From contig JAOARM010000034.1 of the NCBI GenBank assembly GCA_025210515.1, forward strand, positions 1-64,000: DNA of 64,000 bases, read 5' to 3'. Shown piece by piece: positions 54,099-63,393 of the stretch. Position 1 is the first letter of the stretch. The number at the start of each line of letters is the position of its first letter. Made by a program: the position numbers and the translations under genes. The notes below the pieces were generated by a model. It was not told the origin of the DNA and searched no databases. It saw only the letters and a list, made by a program, of their open reading frames with translations. Source of the stretch: Vallitalea sp. (GTDB taxonomy: Bacteria > Bacillota > Clostridia > Lachnospirales > Vallitaleaceae).

Positions 54099-55361
54099 TT
54101 ATATGATACTAGCTATCAGTAAAAGTTCTTCATTATCATCATATATTTTATTAAATTGTTCAATAGGAAGTGGATTAATACCTTTCCCAACTTCAATTGT
54201 ATAGCCTGGCTTTTTATAGTCTTGTATAAACCAATCTTTATAACCTGCTAACGACTGTTGGAGTGATTCGGAAGCTAGATTATAACCACTTACTTCAGCA
54301 AATTCTTTTCCAATCTTTATACTAATATCTGGCTGAAGATTTCCATATTGCCAAAAAATTTCTTCACCTTGTGAATGATAAGCTAGAACAAGTCTAGTCA
54401 CAATATTTCTTGTTAAATTAGCCATAGAACGTGATTCTGATTCCGATTCTGGTGCACTACCACTATATAAATAAGGACCAGGGCCATTTATACCCCATTC
54501 TTTCTCAAGCTGCTTGTATTTTTTCCAGCCTGCGTTATAATTTCTATTAAGATCAACTCCGTTAATATTAGCTTTCCAATTGCTAAATTCGTTACCATTA
54601 TTCCACTTAATCAATTTATCGGTATTAGTTTTTATGTTTTTGATTCCATTAATTACCAATTCAACTCCATCTGGATTGACCATAGGTACTATGCTAATTG
54701 TAGCATAATTAAAAATATCTTCTAAATTATATCCTCTTATAGAACCTTTTCTTGAATATACTTCAAGAAATACTTCTATCCACTTCATTAATAATAGTGA
54801 TGTAATCCATTCATTACCATGATGTGATCCATTATATATTACGTTATTACTGCCTTTTCCAACTATTATTTTATATAATTCTCTTCCATCTATGCTTTTA
54901 CCAATACTTTCATATTTCATAAAAGGATATCTTTTACTTAGAGCATATATATTATTTTTCATAATATCGTAAGTATACGGAATATTTGTTGGTACTATAG
55001 AAAAATCCAAAGGGATAATTATTTGAACTCCAACTGGTAATAGAAACGGATTAATATTATTATTTGCAATCAGTATTCTCCAAGTTTTTGTTTTAAATTT
55101 TTCTGCTATATTATATAATGTATCACCTTTTTTTATAGTGTAATATACATAACCATGTGATAACTTATCTAATTTTATTTTTGTTTTATCATCAATTTCA
55201 CCTGATATTTTTAAATTAAATTTTTTTTGGAATTTTTTTATTGCATTTATTGTATATTTTCCAATTTTTCCATCAATACTATAGTTATAAAAACCTAATT
55301 TATTTAATATATTTTGAATTTGCTTTATATTATAGTCTGTAAAATTATTCAATATTATCAC
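54099..55361 (-). CDS. M14 zinc carboxypeptidase with peptidoglycan-binding and LysM domains
   Basis: 420 residues. PG_binding_1 (about 8-62), LysM (about 75-118, 'YTIKKGDTLYNIAEKFKTKTW') and an M14 domain (about 125-420). Zinc ligands are in 'GSHHGNEW' (H, E) and 'LAYHSQGEE' (H); the catalytic Glu is in 'GYTIEVGKG'. This matches gamma-D-glutamyl-meso-diaminopimelate peptidase I of Bacillus, active on spore or cell-wall peptides. No signal peptide is present. It starts with GTG, or with TTG at 55352, which has better spacing to AGGTGAT. Confidence 0.9.
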   Translation of the reverse strand: MIILNNFTDYNIKQIQNILNKLGFYNYSIDGKIGKYTINAIKKFQKKFNLKISGEIDDKTKIKLDKLSHGYVYYTIKKGDTLYNIAEKFKTKTWRILIANNNINPFLLPVGVQIIIPLDFSIVPTNIPYTYDIMKNNIYALSKRYPFMKYESIGKSIDGRELYKIIVGKGSNNVIYNGSHHGNEWITSLLLMKWIEVFLEVYSRKGSIRGYNLEDIFNYATISIVPMVNPDGVELVINGIKNIKTNTDKLIKWNNGNEFSNWKANINGVDLNRNYNAGWKKYKQLEKEWGINGPGPYLYSGSAPESESESRSMANLTRNIVTRLVLAYHSQGEEIFWQYGNLQPDISIKIGKEFAEVSGYNLASESLQQSLAGYKDWFIQDYKKPGYTIEVGKGINPLPIEQFNKIYDDNEELLLIASII

Positions 55362-55543
55362 CTAAAGACTATTTTAGTTTATTTTATTGTAAAATAATCC
55401 ATATGTACCTTGTACCAATATTTTACTAGTTATTTTTTTAGAAAACTACAGAAACTAATAGCAAGATTAAACCGTTAAAAAGATATAATTAATTTGTTTA
55501 TCTTTCAGGTTAATCATAAATCTATATTATAAGGAGGATTTTT

Positions 55544-55753
55544 ATGAATACTAGAGGTATTGATATAGTTGCTCTTGTTTTAGTTATTATTGGTGCCATA
55601 AATTGGGGTCTTATTGGCTTTTTTGAATTTGACTTAGTGGCTGCAATTTTTGGTGGAACTTATGCTATAGCAAGCAGAATAATTTATGCTTTAGTAGGTA
55701 TTGCTGGTATATATTCTCTAACATTCTTTGGGAGAATTAGAGGGGATATATAA
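55544..55753 (+). CDS. DUF378 family small membrane protein
   Basis: 69 residues with two membrane segments (about 8-28 and 43-62). 'INWGLIGFFEFDLVAAIFGG' and 'ALVGIAGIYSLTFF' are the family hallmark (YuzA of Bacillus). Function is unknown. AAGGAGG precedes the ATG and a terminator follows, so it is a monocistronic gene. Confidence 0.92.
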   Translation: MNTRGIDIVALVLVIIGAINWGLIGFFEFDLVAAIFGGTYAIASRIIYALVGIAGIYSLTFFGRIRGDI

Positions 55754-55762
55754 GAGCAATAG

Positions 55763-55793
55763 TAGAGATTATTTTTATAATAATCTCTATTTT
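55763..55793 (+). terminator. Terminator of the DUF378 gene
   Basis: TAGAGATTATT (55763-55773) with AATAATCTCTA (55779-55789), loop TTTAT, followed by TTTTATTATTTT. Confidence 0.88.
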
Positions 55794-56125
55794 ATTATTT
55801 TAGTTAATATCAGAATAATATTTCATTAGTTAAAACAATCCAAAAATAAATTATAATTACCTTGTATAATGTTATTGTAAATACACTCATAAAGTTATAT
55901 AATAAAAGAGTAAAGAATTATATTATTTATGAGTCAATCTATAGTTCTTAGACAATTATCTTATGAAACTGTTATATTCAAAATACTATCTATAAAAATA
56001 CTGCCTTACTTCATAAAATATATTCCATATTAATATACATAATAATATTTACTAAATATATGAAGTTAGGCATTAATAGTATTTGTATAACAATCAAAAG
56101 AAATATTAAATAGGAGGAGATTGCT
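55794..56125. other. Gene-free region with a large inverted repeat
   Basis: No credible gene (a 34-codon frame at 55929 lacks a ribosome site). AATACT-GCCTTACTTCATA (55997-56015) faces TATGAAGTTAGGC (56059-56071) and AGTATT (56078-56083), a long imperfect inverted repeat of about 87 bp with an AT-rich centre, 43 bp before the next gene. It could be an operator, a cruciform or a miniature element. Confidence 0.65.
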
Positions 56126-56545
56126 ATGATAAGATTAATTGCAGGTGATACTGGGGAAGGTAAAACAAAAGATTTAATTTCAATGGCTAATGATGCATTA
56201 GAGACTGCTAAAGGTCACATAGTTTATCTAGACGGTGACAAGAGTCATATTTACGATTTACACCATGATATAAGATATATTAATATTTCTGAATTTCCTA
56301 TAAATGATTATAAAGAATTTTTTGGTTTTATGTGTGGTATACTTTCTGAAGATAGTGATATAGAACAAATATATGTAGATGGTTTATTAAGAATGGCACG
56401 TCTACCAATTAACAACGATAATACAAAAGAATTAATTAGTAAATTAAAATCAGTTTCCGATACTTATAATGTTAGATTTATCATTAGTGTCAATTGTGAC
56501 ACTAGTGGATTACCTATCTCTCTAAAAGAATTTTTAGTTGCTTAA
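56126..56545 (+). CDS. Small P-loop protein, function unknown
   Basis: 139 residues. The N-terminal 'GDTGEGKTK' (8-16) is a clear Walker A; 'YVDGLLRMA' (about 89-97) could be a Walker B-like strand and 'FIISVNCD' a sensor strand, so it is a compact NTPase-like domain. Such proteins are sometimes auto-named PilT-like, but the PilT/GspE motifs (Asp and His boxes, hexamer domain) are absent. AGGAGG precedes the ATG. It is monocistronic with its own terminator, and a large inverted repeat lies in its leader. Confidence 0.75.
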   Translation: MIRLIAGDTGEGKTKDLISMANDALETAKGHIVYLDGDKSHIYDLHHDIRYINISEFPINDYKEFFGFMCGILSEDSDIEQIYVDGLLRMARLPINNDNTKELISKLKSVSDTYNVRFIISVNCDTSGLPISLKEFLVA

Positions 56546-56566
56546 TATAGAAAACTAGCCGCCTTA

Positions 56567-56592
56567 AAAGGCGGCTTTATTGTAACTGTATA
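56567..56592 (+). terminator. Terminator of the P-loop gene
   Basis: GCCGCCT with AGGCGGC (within 56567-56586), loop TAAA, then TTTATT. It also lies at the end of the convergent mgsA operon and may serve both. Confidence 0.85.
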
Positions 56593-56598
56593 GCTTTA

Positions 56599-56997
56599 TT
56601 ATGATCTAATGACACTTCTCCATTCTAAATCTCCACGCTCAAGAGCTTTAACAAGTAGTTCAGCAGTTGCCAAATTAGTTGCTATTGGAATATTATGAAT
56701 ATCGCATAGTCTTATTACTGATGCAGGATCAGGTTCATGTTGTTTCTGTGATAATGGATCTCGTAAAAATATAACCATATCAATTTGGTTATGTGCAATC
56801 TGAGCACCTAGTTGTTGTTGGCCTCCCAAATGCCCTGCTAAATATTTATGAATAGATAGATTAGTAACTTCTTCAATTAATCTTCCAGTAGTTCCTGTAG
56901 CATATAATTCATGCCTGTTAAGAATACTACGATATGCAATACAGAAATTCTGAATTAATTTTTTCTTATTGTCATGCGCAATTAAGCCTATATTCAT
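56599..56997 (-). CDS. mgsA: Methylglyoxal synthase
   Basis: 132 residues. 'IGLIAHDNKK' carries the active-site His, 'TGTTGRLIEE' binds phosphate, and 'VIFLRDPL' carries the catalytic Asp. It converts dihydroxyacetone phosphate to methylglyoxal and phosphate. It is the last gene of the mre-min-rodA operon, 13 bp after rodA, a placement seen in other clostridia. Confidence 0.95.
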   Translation of the reverse strand: MNIGLIAHDNKKKLIQNFCIAYRSILNRHELYATGTTGRLIEEVTNLSIHKYLAGHLGGQQQLGAQIAHNQIDMVIFLRDPLSQKQHEPDPASVIRLCDIHNIPIATNLATAELLVKALERGDLEWRSVIRS

Positions 56998-57010
56998 GAG
57001 TTTACCCCCT

Positions 57011-58138
57011 TTAGTAGTAAGTTGTTTTTCTATGCAAACTAATATTAAGTATTACACCAATCCCTATCATATTAGCCAGTAAAGAGCTTAGTCCATAACT
57101 AATGAAAGGTAGAGGAATACCAGTATTAGGTATTAATCCTGTAGCAACACCCACATTAACAAAAGTCTGAAAAACTATTATAGCTACAAATCCACTAATA
57201 ATTAGTTTACCTAAGGTGTCAGAATCTTTTGCAATCCATAGACATTTTATAATCAGTATCAGTAACAGTAGTAATACAATACTACAACCAATAAAACCAG
57301 CTTCTTCACCAATAATTGAATATATAAAATCAGTTTGTGGCTCTGGTAAGTAGTTATATTTATTAATAGTGCCTTTATATAAACCTTTACCAAACAATTG
57401 ACCTGAACCTAGTGCTTGAATAGAGTTATCAGTCTGCCAAGTGTCAGTATCTGATCTTTCTGGATATAAAAAGCTCATAACTCTATCAACTTGATGATCA
57501 CTAAATATAGTTTGTGTTGGCTGTTGTATATACCATGTAGCTCCTATAAATATTGGAATTGCAATAACTAAAGCTCCTACTATATATTTATAATTAATTC
57601 CTGCGACAAATAATAGTATAGCTAATATTGCTAACAGTACCAATGATGTTGATAAATCAGGTTGTTTATATATTAAAAATGTAGGTATAATAACAAGTAT
57701 AATAAGTTTAAGTAAAAATAATATATTATTAATTTTATCTATATTTTTTGAAATATACATAGCTAAAAATATTACCATCATAATCTTGGAGAGTTCAGAC
57801 GGCTGCAATTGAATACCACCTATATTTATCCATCTTACAGCCCCCTTATGATTAACTCCAAAAAATTTAACTGCTAATAGTAATATAATATTAAATAAAT
57901 AGATAAGCCAGTAAAATTTTCCAATAAAATGATAATCAATTAATGAAAGTATTAACATTATTATCAAGGTGACAATAGCTCCAAAAAATTGCTTATATGT
58001 AATATATTTGCTACCACCACTATTTATCTGTGTTGCACTGCTAATGGCTACAATACCAATACTAATAAGAGCAATCACAATAATAATGAGAAAAAAATCG
58101 TATTTTCTGAAATTATAATTTCGAAACACCAACTGCAC
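57011..58138 (-). CDS. rodA: RodA, SEDS-family peptidoglycan polymerase
   Basis: 375 residues with ten membrane segments. 'VRWINIGGIQLQPSELSKI' and 'GLIPNTGIPLPFISYGLSSL' are SEDS hallmarks and the catalytic Asp lies in 'YPERSDTDTWQ'. With the PBP2 encoded upstream it builds the side wall. Its place beside mreCD and mrdA argues for RodA and not FtsW. Confidence 0.94.
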   Translation of the reverse strand: MQLVFRNYNFRKYDFFLIIIVIALISIGIVAISSATQINSGGSKYITYKQFFGAIVTLIIMLILSLIDYHFIGKFYWLIYLFNIILLLAVKFFGVNHKGAVRWINIGGIQLQPSELSKIMMVIFLAMYISKNIDKINNILFLLKLIILVIIPTFLIYKQPDLSTSLVLLAILAILLFVAGINYKYIVGALVIAIPIFIGATWYIQQPTQTIFSDHQVDRVMSFLYPERSDTDTWQTDNSIQALGSGQLFGKGLYKGTINKYNYLPEPQTDFIYSIIGEEAGFIGCSIVLLLLLILIIKCLWIAKDSDTLGKLIISGFVAIIVFQTFVNVGVATGLIPNTGIPLPFISYGLSSLLANMIGIGVILNISLHRKTTYY

Positions 58139-58155
58139 TTCTTTCTATAATTATT

Positions 58156-58416
58156 TTATGCTTTTTTCATTTTTTTAATGGGAATGTTAGCGTATAGAGC
58201 TGGTACAATTGCATCGCTTATATCCGATTTAGTATTTCCCACTTTAATATCTAAACCATCTTCATCAATTTCCATATATTTACCAATAACATGAATTATA
58301 TCGGTTTTAATCATTTCTAATAATTCGGGCGAACAATTAGCTCTGTCATGAATAAGTACAAGTTTGAGTCTGTCTTTGGCTACTCTTTTTGAAGTTTTTT
58401 TACTTAATAATGGCAC
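58156..58416 (-). CDS. minE: MinE, topological specificity factor
   Basis: 86 residues. The anti-MinCD region ('RLKLVLIHDRANCSPELLEMIKTDIIHVIGKY', spread over 17-47) and the dimer domain ('MEIDEDGLDIKV') are both present. MinE stimulates MinD ATP hydrolysis, driving pole-to-pole oscillation. A Min system with MinE alongside DivIVA is typical of clostridia and differs from Bacillus. Confidence 0.95.
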   Translation of the reverse strand: MPLLSKKTSKRVAKDRLKLVLIHDRANCSPELLEMIKTDIIHVIGKYMEIDEDGLDIKVGNTKSDISDAIVPALYANIPIKKMKKA

Positions 58417-58429
58417 CTGTACCCCTCCT

Positions 58430-59227
58430 TTAATTACCGAATTTCATAATGCTCTTAAGTTTATTAAATATTCCACTTTCAGAAGTAAAATCTATTATAG
58501 GTATTTCTTGACCTAGTATTCTTTTACTAATGTTAGAATATGCTTTTCCAGATACAATATTTTGATTTCCAACAATTGGCTCACCATTATTAGTTGAAAT
58601 AACAATATTTTCATCATCTGGGATAGCACCAATTAAATCTATTGCAAGGATTTCAACAACATCATCAATTGACATCATATCTCCTTTTTTAACCATATCA
58701 GTTCTAATTCTATTAATAATTAGTTGTGGACTTCTTAAATCATTAGCTTCTAATAACCCAATAATTCTATCAGCGTCACGAATAGCTGAAATTTCTGGTG
58801 TAGTAACTACTAAAGCTCTAGTAGCACCAGCTATAGCATTTTTAAATCCTTGTTCAATACCAGCAGGACAATCAATTATTATATAATCAAATTCTTCTTT
58901 AAGAGTCTCACACAGTTTAAGCATTTGCTCAGGAGTAACAGATGTCTTATCTTTTGTTTGAGCAGCTGGTATGAGAAATAATGTTGGATATCTCTTATCT
59001 TTAATTAACGCTTGTCTAAGTCTACAATTTCCTTCTATTATATCAATTAAATTATACACTATTCTATTTTCTAGTCCCATTACAACATCTAGGTTTCTAA
59101 GTCCAATATCAGCATCAATTAAACAAACTTTTTTTCCTTCCATAGCTAGTCCAGCACCCAAATTTGCTGTTGTTGTAGTTTTTCCTACTCCACCTTTACC
59201 TGATGTTACAACAATTACTTCACTCAT
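58430..59227 (-). CDS. minD: MinD, septum-site determining ATPase
   Basis: 265 residues. The deviant Walker A 'SGKGGVGKTTT' (about 9-19), 'LIDADIGLRNLDVVMGLE' and 'IIDCPAGIEQGFKNA' are intact. A C-terminal amphipathic helix (IFNKLKSIMKF) is the membrane-targeting sequence. It recruits MinC and MinE to the membrane. Confidence 0.97.
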   Translation of the reverse strand: MSEVIVVTSGKGGVGKTTTTANLGAGLAMEGKKVCLIDADIGLRNLDVVMGLENRIVYNLIDIIEGNCRLRQALIKDKRYPTLFLIPAAQTKDKTSVTPEQMLKLCETLKEEFDYIIIDCPAGIEQGFKNAIAGATRALVVTTPEISAIRDADRIIGLLEANDLRSPQLIINRIRTDMVKKGDMMSIDDVVEILAIDLIGAIPDDENIVISTNNGEPIVGNQNIVSGKAYSNISKRILGQEIPIIDFTSESGIFNKLKSIMKFGN

Positions 59228-59281
59228 TAGAAAATCTCCCCTTTACTTTCATTTTTATGAATCAAATTAAATGAACTAAAT

Positions 59282-59974
59282 CTAATTTATTTGATTCACT
59301 AATAAATTGTCAATGTTTTCTAGTTCCCTATAGATGTCTTTATTTAAAGCTTCAATACATATCCTACCATCTTGTACATAAGCTATTTGAGTTTGATCTG
59401 CTAAAGAATAATTATTATCTGGAGATCTTCCCATTATATTACCAATTCTTAATTGCATAGGATTCATAGATAATGCAACAACAAAAGGATACTGATTATT
59501 ATATTGTTTAGCATCTACTGTTCCTTTTAATGAACCTAATATAATAACATTTCCTTTGGCAACTACTTTTGCTCCAGGATTAACATCTCCCATAATAATA
59601 ATGCTATGGTCTACTTTTAATTGTTGTCCAGAACGTAATGTTCCACGATGGAAAATTGCCATCTGATCATTAACATCCATCAAATCTTTTTTTGAGATTT
59701 CTTTACTAGTTTGTTTATTATCACTTTCATCATCCATAATACATATAATTTCCATATCAGAAGATGAAGTTATTATGTGTATTAATTCTTGTTGTTCTTT
59801 ATCTGAAAGCACTCTTCCTTTAAAAGAAATAGCAACTTTAGCATTTTTAAAAAATTTTTTTGCATCAGATATTTTTTTTTCCAGAGTTTCTTTTAATAAA
59901 TCAAATGTTGCATTTTCATCTAATATAATGGTAAGCCCATATTTATTGCCTTTAATCAGTATACAATCGCTCAT
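59282..59974 (-). CDS. minC: MinC, division inhibitor
   Basis: 230 residues. The N-terminal FtsZ-inhibiting domain (about 1-105) is joined by a short linker to the beta-helical C-terminal domain (about 110-215, 'HRGTLRSGQQLKVDHSIIIMGDVNPGAKVVAKGNVIILG' region) that binds MinD. GGAGG stands upstream of the ATG. Confidence 0.94.
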   Translation of the reverse strand: MSDCILIKGNKYGLTIILDENATFDLLKETLEKKISDAKKFFKNAKVAISFKGRVLSDKEQQELIHIITSSSDMEIICIMDDESDNKQTSKEISKKDLMDVNDQMAIFHRGTLRSGQQLKVDHSIIIMGDVNPGAKVVAKGNVIILGSLKGTVDAKQYNNQYPFVVALSMNPMQLRIGNIMGRSPDNNYSLADQTQIAYVQDGRICIEALNKDIYRELENIDNLLVNQIN

Positions 59975-60035
59975 ATTGAGCCCTTCCTCCCAAATATATA
60001 TAAATTTATATGCCTATTAAAAATCAACTTAACTG

Positions 60036-62858
60036 TCAATATTCTAGAGTATTATCCATCTCCATTTTGTCAACTTCTCCATATATATCATAATAAGACG
60101 CTATTATTTCTTTAACTACTTTACCTGAATTCTGTGATGTATATCCATAAGGAATTACTACAACAACAGCGATCTCTGGTTTATCATATGGAGCAAATGC
60201 TGTAAATGTAGCATGATTAGGTCTTTTCTCAGTTTCTTGAGACGTACCTGTTTTACCTGCTACTTTTATTGGTAAATCTTTAAAAATACTTGCTGCAGTA
60301 CCTCCAGGACTAGTTACCATTAACATTCCTGAGTGAACTGTCTTAATATTTTCTGGTTTAAAATAACTTTTAGTTGCAATATATGGTGTTCTGTCTTCAA
60401 AAATTTCTCCATTGTTATCAGAAATTTTATCAATTACATTTAGTTCAAAATTAGTACCACCATTAGCTAAAGTACTAATATATCTAGCTATTTGAATTGG
60501 CGCATAATTATTAGTTCCTTGCCCAATAGCAGAACGAACTGGATCACTAGTTGGACTTTTAGGTGAGTACTCAGATAACTCTATACCAGATTTACTATCA
60601 AGACCAAATTTCGTTACATATTCTTTTAACTTATTAATTCCATCATTAGGATTAAATTTCCCTTGATTATCTAATCCTAATCTAAAACCAACTTCATAAA
60701 AGTAATAATTACAAGAGTCTCTAAGTGCTTCTGCAACAGTTTCATTTCCATGTGTAGAACCATAAGCTCTATATATCCAACATTCAGGAGAGCCCCATAT
60801 TTTTTTGTAACTTCCTAAGTCTCTAATTATTGTATCTTTGTTAACTACTCCTTCTTCAAGACCTGCCATAGCAGATACCATTTTGAATGTTGAACCTGGT
60901 GCACGACGCTCTTTAGTTGCTCTATGTGTAAGAGGCAATGTTGGGTCTCTTAATAGTTTGTTGTAATAAGCATTATCAAAGTCATTAACTAGTTTATTAT
61001 TATCATAACTTGGATAACTAACAAGAGATAAAACTTCGCCAGTATTTACATTTACTACTACAGCTGATCCAGTACTAGGGTCAAGAGCTAATTCTTTTGG
61101 TTTAAGATCTAAATTAATTATTTTTTTCTTAATAAAGTCTATTGGTTTTAATTTACCAGATTTAACTCTATTAATTTCTTCTTCGCTAGATGAAACAATA
61201 TTTTGTTCAATTAGCATAAGACATAAATCTCTGTAATTGAATTTGTTGTTATCTGACATTTGTGCATAAACTAAATGTTGAAAACTACTACTACTAAGTA
61301 TTTCTTCTGAAATATATTCTTTTATATAATTATATATTTCTATATTAGAAGGGGTTTCTCCTTCTTTTTCATCAATAACTATTGAAATACTCTTTTCTTT
61401 TATACTTGAGTTAAGTAGTTCAAAGATACTTATTTCGTTATTTTTATACTTAGTATAAACTTTTAATTCTTCATATTTATCTTTTTCTTCGCCAGTATTA
61501 TTATCTTTTTCATCATTATCATTAGTATGAGATTCTACTTTCTTTCGAGTTAATAATATACCATCATCAACTAAATTGTCAATTATATAATCAAAATATA
61601 TGTCATTTTCAGGTGAAAACTCTGTGTCATAAGTTAAACCATTGTTAATTTGCTTTAGTATATAATTATAGTTATTTACAAAAGAATTATAAATCTTTTC
61701 TTGATATCCCTGTGATGAATTAGCTAATTCATCAATAGATATAATCTCATTTTCAAATAAAGAGGTAAATACATCTTTTAATAATATAACTATATCTTTC
61801 TTTTTCTTTGGATCATTAATATATATTTTTGAAGCAATTACATTTGCAAGTTGTTGTTCTAAGGCATCATAAGACTTCATTTGAAGTTCTTTATCAATTG
61901 TAAGAAAAATATCTTTACCTGCTTTTGGTTCTTGAGTACTAATAATTTTTCTAGTTCTTCCTAGATTATCAATTTGAACGGTTTGCTTACCATCGGTACC
62001 TCTTAGATAAATTTCCATTTCTTTTTCTATACCAGATTTCCCTACAATATCTAAGGCGTTATAGTCATGACCTTTTAGTTTTTCTAATTGTGCAGGGCTT
62101 ATTTTTCCTGTATATCCTAATATATGTGAAAAATAAGTTGAATCATAATATATTCTCCTAGGTTCAACTACTATTTTTGCACCTGGAAATTTATGTTGAT
62201 TTTCATTTATCATTGCCATTGTTTTATCGGAAATATTAACTGCTATTTTTAATGGTCTAAATTTAGAACCTCTTTTTAAAAATAGTGCATATCTTATTCC
62301 AAGTATTTTAATTGCATCTTCGTCACTATACTTTTCTTTAGGCATGTCAAAGAATTTTTTTCTTCTCATATAATTAATAATATCTTCTGCTGTCATGTTT
62401 TCTTTTTCAGGTGATAATTTTGACCCAAATAAATCTTTTTTGAATCTTAGTATAGAAGATTTTGAACCTGTAAATTCAAAAACACCATTTTTATTAAGCA
62501 TAATAGGGAATTTAATTATTATATTATCACCGTTTTCTTCAATAGTATTTACAAGATCAGTTAACATCTGTCCTCGATCATCAACTACTATACTATCATC
62601 AAATATAACAGAGTAGGATAACTCATTTTCTGCTAGAGGAACACCATTTCTATCATAGATATTTCCTCTTGTTCCTTCTATTACAAGATTTTTTTTTGTT
62701 TTAATACTAAATTCATCAGTTAAATTCTGTCCTTTAACGATTTGGAGGTCAAATACTTTATTAATTAGTATACTAAATACACATATAATAATTACAAGTA
62801 AAATAAATAAACGATTTCTTACTACTTTCCACGCTTTTAATAAAAACTCCCTAATCAA
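60036..62858 (-). CDS. mrdA: Penicillin-binding protein 2 (class B transpeptidase) with long insertion
   Basis: 940 residues; the classical PBP2 has about 630-720. A membrane anchor (about 17-36) precedes the pedestal/dimerisation domain (about 55-330) and the transpeptidase with S666-T-F-K669 (nucleophile and base), S725-C-N727 and K869-T-G871. An extra, Lys/Glu/Asp/Asn-rich segment (about 340-600) with coiled and disordered parts separates pedestal from catalytic domain. It works with RodA and MreCD on side-wall synthesis. Its start overlaps the mreD stop by 4 bp. Confidence 0.93.
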   Translation of the reverse strand: MIREFLLKAWKVVRNRLFILLVIIICVFSILINKVFDLQIVKGQNLTDEFSIKTKKNLVIEGTRGNIYDRNGVPLAENELSYSVIFDDSIVVDDRGQMLTDLVNTIEENGDNIIIKFPIMLNKNGVFEFTGSKSSILRFKKDLFGSKLSPEKENMTAEDIINYMRRKKFFDMPKEKYSDEDAIKILGIRYALFLKRGSKFRPLKIAVNISDKTMAMINENQHKFPGAKIVVEPRRIYYDSTYFSHILGYTGKISPAQLEKLKGHDYNALDIVGKSGIEKEMEIYLRGTDGKQTVQIDNLGRTRKIISTQEPKAGKDIFLTIDKELQMKSYDALEQQLANVIASKIYINDPKKKKDIVILLKDVFTSLFENEIISIDELANSSQGYQEKIYNSFVNNYNYILKQINNGLTYDTEFSPENDIYFDYIIDNLVDDGILLTRKKVESHTNDNDEKDNNTGEEKDKYEELKVYTKYKNNEISIFELLNSSIKEKSISIVIDEKEGETPSNIEIYNYIKEYISEEILSSSSFQHLVYAQMSDNNKFNYRDLCLMLIEQNIVSSSEEEINRVKSGKLKPIDFIKKKIINLDLKPKELALDPSTGSAVVVNVNTGEVLSLVSYPSYDNNKLVNDFDNAYYNKLLRDPTLPLTHRATKERRAPGSTFKMVSAMAGLEEGVVNKDTIIRDLGSYKKIWGSPECWIYRAYGSTHGNETVAEALRDSCNYYFYEVGFRLGLDNQGKFNPNDGINKLKEYVTKFGLDSKSGIELSEYSPKSPTSDPVRSAIGQGTNNYAPIQIARYISTLANGGTNFELNVIDKISDNNGEIFEDRTPYIATKSYFKPENIKTVHSGMLMVTSPGGTAASIFKDLPIKVAGKTGTSQETEKRPNHATFTAFAPYDKPEIAVVVVIPYGYTSQNSGKVVKEIIASYYDIYGEVDKMEMDNTLEY

Positions 62859-63370
62859 TTACTACTAGCCTCCTTTTTCTCAGATATTTCTAATTTATAA
62901 TTTATATAATGTAATAATTTATATATAAGTACAGCTATTAACGTTGTATATACAAGTTCAGGCATAATTATGTTACCAAAATAATATAAAAAGTTCAATT
63001 TACCTCTGAATAAAAAAGAAAATATGTATACATAAAAACTATAAACTAAATCACCAGCTAATATTACTACAGTTGGTATAAGTATACTGTCTCTATAAAA
63101 ACTTCTATACAAATATCCGCTGAAGAAACCTATATACATATAAATTAATGCATAAAATCCAAGTACTTTTCCAAAGAAAATATCTTGAAGAAGTCCACAT
63201 ATAAATCCTATAACTCCTCCTTCATATTTACCTCTAAGCAGTGCAAAGGATACAGTACTAATTACTAGTAAATTTGGTGCTATATTATTAATACTTATAG
63301 TTTTCATTAGGGTAGATTGAAAAATAATATTAAAAAATAATACTACCCCCATAATTAAAATTCTTCTCAT
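62855..63370 (-). CDS. mreD: MreD, rod-shape determining membrane protein
   Basis: 171 residues, about five membrane segments. 'NIAPNLLVISTVSFALLRGKYEG' and 'GFICGLLQDIFFGKVLGFYAL' are MreD-typical. It links MreC to the peptidoglycan synthases. It lies between mreC and the PBP2 gene. Confidence 0.9.
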   Translation of the reverse strand: MRRILIMGVVLFFNIIFQSTLMKTISINNIAPNLLVISTVSFALLRGKYEGGVIGFICGLLQDIFFGKVLGFYALIYMYIGFFSGYLYRSFYRDSILIPTVVILAGDLVYSFYVYIFSFLFRGKLNFLYYFGNIIMPELVYTTLIAVLIYKLLHYINYKLEISEKKEASSN

Positions 63371-63393
63371 ACTGTTCCTCCCTTACATAATAA

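Noticed and set aside
55929..56033. 34-codon plus-strand frame before the P-loop gene
   Set aside because: No ribosome site, and it runs through the large inverted repeat.
56126..56545. PilT retraction ATPase for the pilus operon
   Set aside because: Only a Walker A is shared; length, Asp/His boxes and the hexamerisation domain of PilT are missing.
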